From NCBI GenBank assembly GCA_019115685.1, contig DXDC01000268.1, positions 1 to 7,486 of the forward strand: a stretch of DNA of 7,486 nt, written 5' to 3'. Positions within the stretch are counted from its first letter, which is position 1. Each line of letters starts with the position of its first letter. This DNA is from Candidatus Agrococcus pullicola (GTDB lineage Bacteria > Actinomycetota > Actinomycetes > Actinomycetales > Microbacteriaceae). This document shows, in pieces, positions 5,540 to 7,486 of the stretch. Both the position numbers and the translations under genes were made by a program. The notes beneath the pieces are model-generated. The model ran no database searches and was not told where the DNA came from. It saw only the letters and a list, made by a program, of their open reading frames with translations.

Positions 5540-5565
5540 AACTGGAACTCCACCACGTTCCGGCA
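5534..5565 (-). repeat. R6: ychF 3'-end-derived repeat
   Basis: The minus strand encodes CRNVVEFQFNV followed by TGA. On the plus strand it contains GGAAC (5544-5548) and GTTCC (5557-5561) as inverted arms around the 8 bp TCCACCAC, the layout of a tyrosine-recombinase core site. The stop of the next minus-strand gene is 16 bp beyond it. Confidence 0.85.
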
Positions 5566-5581
5566 CAGAGGACCATGTGCG

Positions 5582-5839
5582 TCAGCGCCGGTAGACGTCA
5601 CGGCTGTTCCCCGCCGCGACGACCATGACGAGGAGTTGGTCATCGTGGATCTCGTAGATGACTCGCCAGCTCCCCGTGCGAACTCGCCAGGCGTCACGGC
5701 CGGTGAGCTTCTTCGACGCTGGCGGCCGAGGCTCGTCAGCCAGCAGGACGAGTACCGCGGCGACTCGCTCCTGACCATCACGCGGGAGCTTACGGATCTG
5801 ACGACGCGCGGCAGACGCGATTCGAACCGCATAGGTCAT
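5582..5839 (-). CDS. RelE-family toxin
   Basis: This 85-residue RelE/ParE-superfamily toxin has MTYAVRIASAARRQIRKLPR (1-20), a loop with KKLTGRDAWRVRTGSWRVIY (43-62) and a final GNSRDVYRR. The basic residues in the R-x-R-x-G-x-W-R-V-I-Y strand and the C-terminal R-D-V-Y-R match RelE-type ribosome-dependent mRNA interferases, so it is RelE-like rather than YoeB-like. Its ATG overlaps the antitoxin stop (ATGA, 5836-5839), giving translational coupling. Antitoxin-first order is normal for this class and opposite to the two higBA pairs in the window. Confidence 0.9.
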   Translation of the reverse strand: MTYAVRIASAARRQIRKLPRDGQERVAAVLVLLADEPRPPASKKLTGRDAWRVRTGSWRVIYEIHDDQLLVMVVAAGNSRDVYRR

Positions 5840-6078
5840 AGACCGAGCTCACGACGGAGCTCATCAAGCGTGACGCCCTCTCCACCTTCGCCCTTCGCCG
5901 CGTCATAGGCCGCGATGTCTTCAAGTTCCTCGGCTGCTTCCATCAGCCGATCGAGGGTGTCGGCATCCACGATCGCGCCCACTCGCCGATCGTGGCGAGT
6001 GAGGTACACGGGCTCGCTGTGCGCTCGGTCGATGAGCCGACCGAGCTGATCGCGCGCCTTGGTTGCAGTGATCTCCAT
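5836..6078 (-). CDS. Phd/YefM-family antitoxin
   Basis: This 80-residue antitoxin has the Phd/YefM fold signature: MEITATKARDQLGRLIDRAH (DNA-binding N-terminal part), EPVYLTRHDRRVGAIVDADT with the typical P-[VI]-x-[LI]-T-[RK]-x-x-[RK] strand, and an acidic C-terminal tail (EELEDIAAYDAAKGEG) that normally wraps the toxin. It is the first gene of a two-gene operon with the RelE-type toxin. ATG at 6078 is used; there is no Shine-Dalgarno, but a TATTCT box lies 6 nt upstream. Confidence 0.9.
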   Translation of the reverse strand: MEITATKARDQLGRLIDRAHSEPVYLTRHDRRVGAIVDADTLDRLMEAAEELEDIAAYDAAKGEGGEGVTLDELRRELGL

Positions 6079-6084
6079 GCTTCA

Positions 6085-6123
6085 AGAATACCCTCAAATG
6101 TACATTATCGGGTACCCCCCGAT
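6085..6123 (-). promoter_or_regulatory. Promoter and operator of the YefM/RelE operon
   Basis: The -10 box TATTCT (6090-6085, minus strand) ends 6 nt before the ATG; a -35 box is not clear. Between them is a 10-bp palindrome AATGTACATT (6097-6106) with the TGTACA core known as the YefM operator motif in Escherichia coli. A second inverted repeat, ATCGGG (6107-6112) and CCCGAT (6118-6123), follows directly. Together they suit autorepression by the antitoxin or its complex. The IS481 element begins 43 bp further on. Confidence 0.6.
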
Positions 6124-6202
6124 GGCGCGGCCGACACTGCCCGAGGCCCCATGGGCGATCTCTAGCTGTACCCGGTCGGGACGTTGGTGACTGACGGATA
6201 GG

Positions 6203-6258
6203 GAGAAGGCCTCCATCATGAGTGGTGTCTAACGTCACTCAACCGAGGAGGCCTTCTC
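6203..6258 (+). promoter_or_regulatory. Inverted repeat masking the transposase ribosome-binding site
   Basis: GAGAAGGCCTCC (6203-6214) and GGAGGCCTTCTC (6247-6258) are perfect 12-bp complements separated by 32 nt. The right arm contains the whole GGAGG ribosome-binding site and ends directly before the GTG start. A transcript entering from outside the element would fold and hide the site, while one starting inside the loop would not. Such a guard is known from other insertion sequences; here it is inferred from sequence. Confidence 0.65.
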
Positions 6259-7236
6259 GTGTCCCACCGTAATGCCAAACTCACCCCCGCGGGCAGACTG
6301 ATCCTGGTCCGGCGGATACTCTCAGGACGTCCCGTCGCGCACGTCGCGAAAGAAATGGGCGTCTCGCGTCAGTGTGCCCACCGCTGGATCGGCCGTTATC
6401 GCGACCAGGGGCTCTCTGGTCTGCACGAGCGTTCCTCACGACCCCATCGCTCGCCCGGCAGAACCCCGGCCCTGGTCGCGAAGCGTGTGCTGCGTATCCG
6501 GAGAGACGAACGGATCGGACGCGATGAGATCGCCACCAGGGCCGGGGTCAGCCCCGCAACAGTGTCGCGGATCATCGCCCGGGCCGGCCTGGCACCGCTG
6601 CATCAGCTCGACCCGGTCACCGGGATCAGGATCCGGGCCTCGCGTCGCACCAGCCACCGCTACGAGCGCGCTGCGCCGGGAGATCTCATCCACATCGACG
6701 TCAAGAAACTCGGCCGCGTCCCCGAGGGTGGCGGCTGGCGCGCGGACGGCCCCGATGTTATTGACCACAATCGCGGGCGCGGGCAGTCGAAGAAGCTCGG
6801 CATGGATCACGTGCACGTTGCTGTTGATGACCACTCACGCCTCGCCTACGCGCGGGTGCTCCCGGACGAGAAGGGGGCCACCTGCGCCGAGTTCCTCGCC
6901 GATGCTGCCGCGTTCTTCTCCGCCCACGGGGTCCAGGTCCGTGAGGTCATGACTGACAACGCACTGCACTATCGTCGCTCGCGGGATTTCCAGGCCGCGA
7001 TCGCGGCGCTCAACGCGAAACATGTCCTCATGAGGCCTCACTCGCCCTGGCAGAACGGGAAGGCCGAACGGTTCAACCGGACTCTGCAGGAAGACTGGGC
7101 CTACCGGCGACCGTTCACATCTAATCAAGAGCGGGTCGATGCGCTCGGGCCCTGGCTCGACCACTACAACTATGATCGAGGCCACACCGCTTGCGGAGGC
7201 CGGCCCCCGATCAGCCGAGTGTCACCAACCCACTGA
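6259..7236 (+). CDS. IS481-family transposase (DDE)
   Basis: This 325-residue transposase looks full length. The N-terminus has tandem helix-turn-helix segments: LTPAGRLILVRRILSGRPVA with MGVSRQCAHRWIGRYRDQG (33-51), then a second around EIATRAGVSPATVSRIIARA (90-109). The rve/DDE catalytic core follows with D147 (LIHIDVKKLG), D233 (VMTDNA) and E270 (PWQNGKAERFNRTLQEDW); 36 residues separate the second Asp and the Glu, as in D,D-35-E enzymes. It ends inside the right inverted repeat. GTG at 6259 is chosen for its GAGGAGG site at the normal distance. No frameshift or stop interrupts it, so the element may be active. Confidence 0.95.
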   Translation: MSHRNAKLTPAGRLILVRRILSGRPVAHVAKEMGVSRQCAHRWIGRYRDQGLSGLHERSSRPHRSPGRTPALVAKRVLRIRRDERIGRDEIATRAGVSPATVSRIIARAGLAPLHQLDPVTGIRIRASRRTSHRYERAAPGDLIHIDVKKLGRVPEGGGWRADGPDVIDHNRGRGQSKKLGMDHVHVAVDDHSRLAYARVLPDEKGATCAEFLADAAAFFSAHGVQVREVMTDNALHYRRSRDFQAAIAALNAKHVLMRPHSPWQNGKAERFNRTLQEDWAYRRPFTSNQERVDALGPWLDHYNYDRGHTACGGRPPISRVSPTH

Positions 7237-7337
7237 CCGGGTACATCTAGTCGATCTCCGCTTGGGCCTGCCGGATCACTGAGCCGATCACGCCACGACC
7301 GTCACCATGGACGGACGCTGGGCGGGCGCGCGCTTAC

Positions 7338-7369
7338 ACGTTGAAGCGGAACTCCACCACGTCGCCGCA
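7338..7369 (-). repeat. R7: ychF 3'-end repeat, the copy closest to native ychF
   Basis: The minus strand encodes GDVVEFRFNV followed by TAA, which I take as the native actinobacterial YchF C-terminus. Upstream of these codons the minus-strand frame (…VGIC) is not YchF, so only about 11 codons are present. Plus-strand core GGAACTCCACCACGTCGCC has the ychF-type right half, unlike R3, R5 and R6 with GTTCCGGCA. The 86 bp between the IS481 target copy and this repeat hold nothing I recognise. Confidence 0.85.
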
Positions 7370-7406
7370 GATACCAACCTCTGGAGAAGTTAGCTACTCC
7401 CCGGGT

Positions 7407-7437
7407 TTGACCTTGTCGTAACGGCAAGGTTTACCGT
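7407..7437 (+). promoter_or_regulatory. MerR-type promoter with central operator palindrome
   Basis: TTGACC (7407-7412) and TACCGT (7432-7437) are 19 bp apart, the stretched spacing that MerR-family activators correct by twisting DNA. The spacer holds the dyad ACCTTGTCG-TAA-CGGCAAGGT (7410-7430), matching in 8 of 9 arm positions. The form is that of metal- or redox-responding MerR operators. The -10 box ends 8 nt before an ATG at 7446, so the transcript would have almost no leader. Confidence 0.75.
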
Positions 7438-7445
7438 CTCTTGCT

Positions 7446-7486
7446 ATGACTATTTCAGTGATTGACAGCGCGTCGAGCATGCGCCG
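7446..7486 (+). CDS. Start of an unknown gene under a MerR-type promoter (partial)
   Basis: ATG at 7446 opens a frame, MTISVIDSASSMRR, that runs off the window. Too little is present to name it. Since MerR regulators often control their own gene or an adjacent one from such a promoter, it may encode the regulator itself or its target. It starts 77 bp beyond repeat R7 and so would be the first gene of the next cassette. Confidence 0.5.
   Translation, partial: MTISVIDSASSMR

Larger units (their letters stand above)
6167..7245 (+). mobile_element. IS481-family insertion sequence, complete
   Basis: The element is 1,079 bp, bounded by 25-bp imperfect inverted repeats at 6167-6191 and 7221-7245. 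Both outer ends begin TGTACCCGGTC and both contain GTTGGTGAC. Flanking TCTAGC (6161-6166) and TCTAGT (7246-7251) form a 6-bp target copy of the NCTAGN type known for IS481, with one mismatch. It carries a single intact transposase gene. It has landed upstream of the YefM/RelE promoter, within the R6-R7 interval; without it that interval would be about 0.7 kb, like the others. Confidence 0.92.

Noticed and set aside
6107..6123. Rho-independent terminator (ATCGGG...CCCGAT)
   Set aside because: The stem is only 6 bp, has no T-run, and lies in a promoter region, so an operator is more likely.
6436..6834. Minus-strand 132-codon frame inside the transposase
   Set aside because: Antisense shadow of the IS481 transposase with no family likeness.
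847..7369. CRISPR array
   Set aside because: Repeats are hundreds to over a thousand bases apart with genes between them; there are no short unique spacers and no cas genes.
847..7369. Classical integron attC sites
   Set aside because: The repeats encode the YchF end and lack the R-box GTTRRRY / L-box pairing and long imperfect hairpin of attC; no IntI is seen.

Overview
The window is high-GC DNA with GTG/TTG starts, leaderless-looking promoters and actinobacterial-type genes. I infer an actinobacterium, possibly of the Microbacteriaceae, but no gene here fixes the genus. It looks like an accessory region: small self-contained gene units, two toxin-antitoxin types, two insertion sequences and several gene remnants.

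The central observation is a repeat of about 32 bp that occurs seven times, always in the same orientation: R1 847-878, R2 1504-1535, R3 2409-2440, R4 3655-3691 (weak), R5 4452-4483, R6 5534-5565 and R7 7338-7369. Read on the minus strand, the better copies encode GDVVEFRFNV or CRNVVEFQFNV followed by a stop codon. That is the extreme C-terminus of the GTPase/ATPase YchF (OLA1 family). The rest of ychF is absent at every copy. The repeats lie between transcription units, often within about 20 bp of a stop codon, and cut the window into cassettes: IS3 end + MmyB-like regulator remnant + VOC pseudogene | R1 | higBA copy 1 | R2 | O-methyltransferase | R3 | HxlR regulator and divergent RibD-C/DHFR-family reductase | R4 | AlkD-like HEAT protein | R5 | broken SDR + higBA copy 2 | R6 | YefM/RelE-type pair, with an IS481 element inserted beside it | R7 | start of a unit with a MerR-type promoter. 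My reading is a tandem array built by repeated site-specific integration at the 3' end of ychF, similar in logic to an integron cassette array but with a different site. No recombinase is encoded in the window.

The cassettes appear to carry their own promoters. In six units (both higBA, methyltransferase, HxlR, AlkD-like, YefM) a TANNNT -10 box sits exactly 6 nt before the start codon, the arrangement expected for leaderless mRNAs. Both higBA promoters carry a perfect TAACGY-N3-RCGTTA palindrome next to the ychF-derived repeat. The yefM promoter contains a TGTACA-core palindrome, the motif known from YefM operators.

The genes do not form one pathway. The intact ones encode toxin-antitoxin modules (possible stabilisers of the array), a methyltransferase, a regulator/reductase pair and a possible base-excision repair protein. 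Decayed genes (MmyB-like, VOC, SDR) and two insertion sequences show ongoing turnover.
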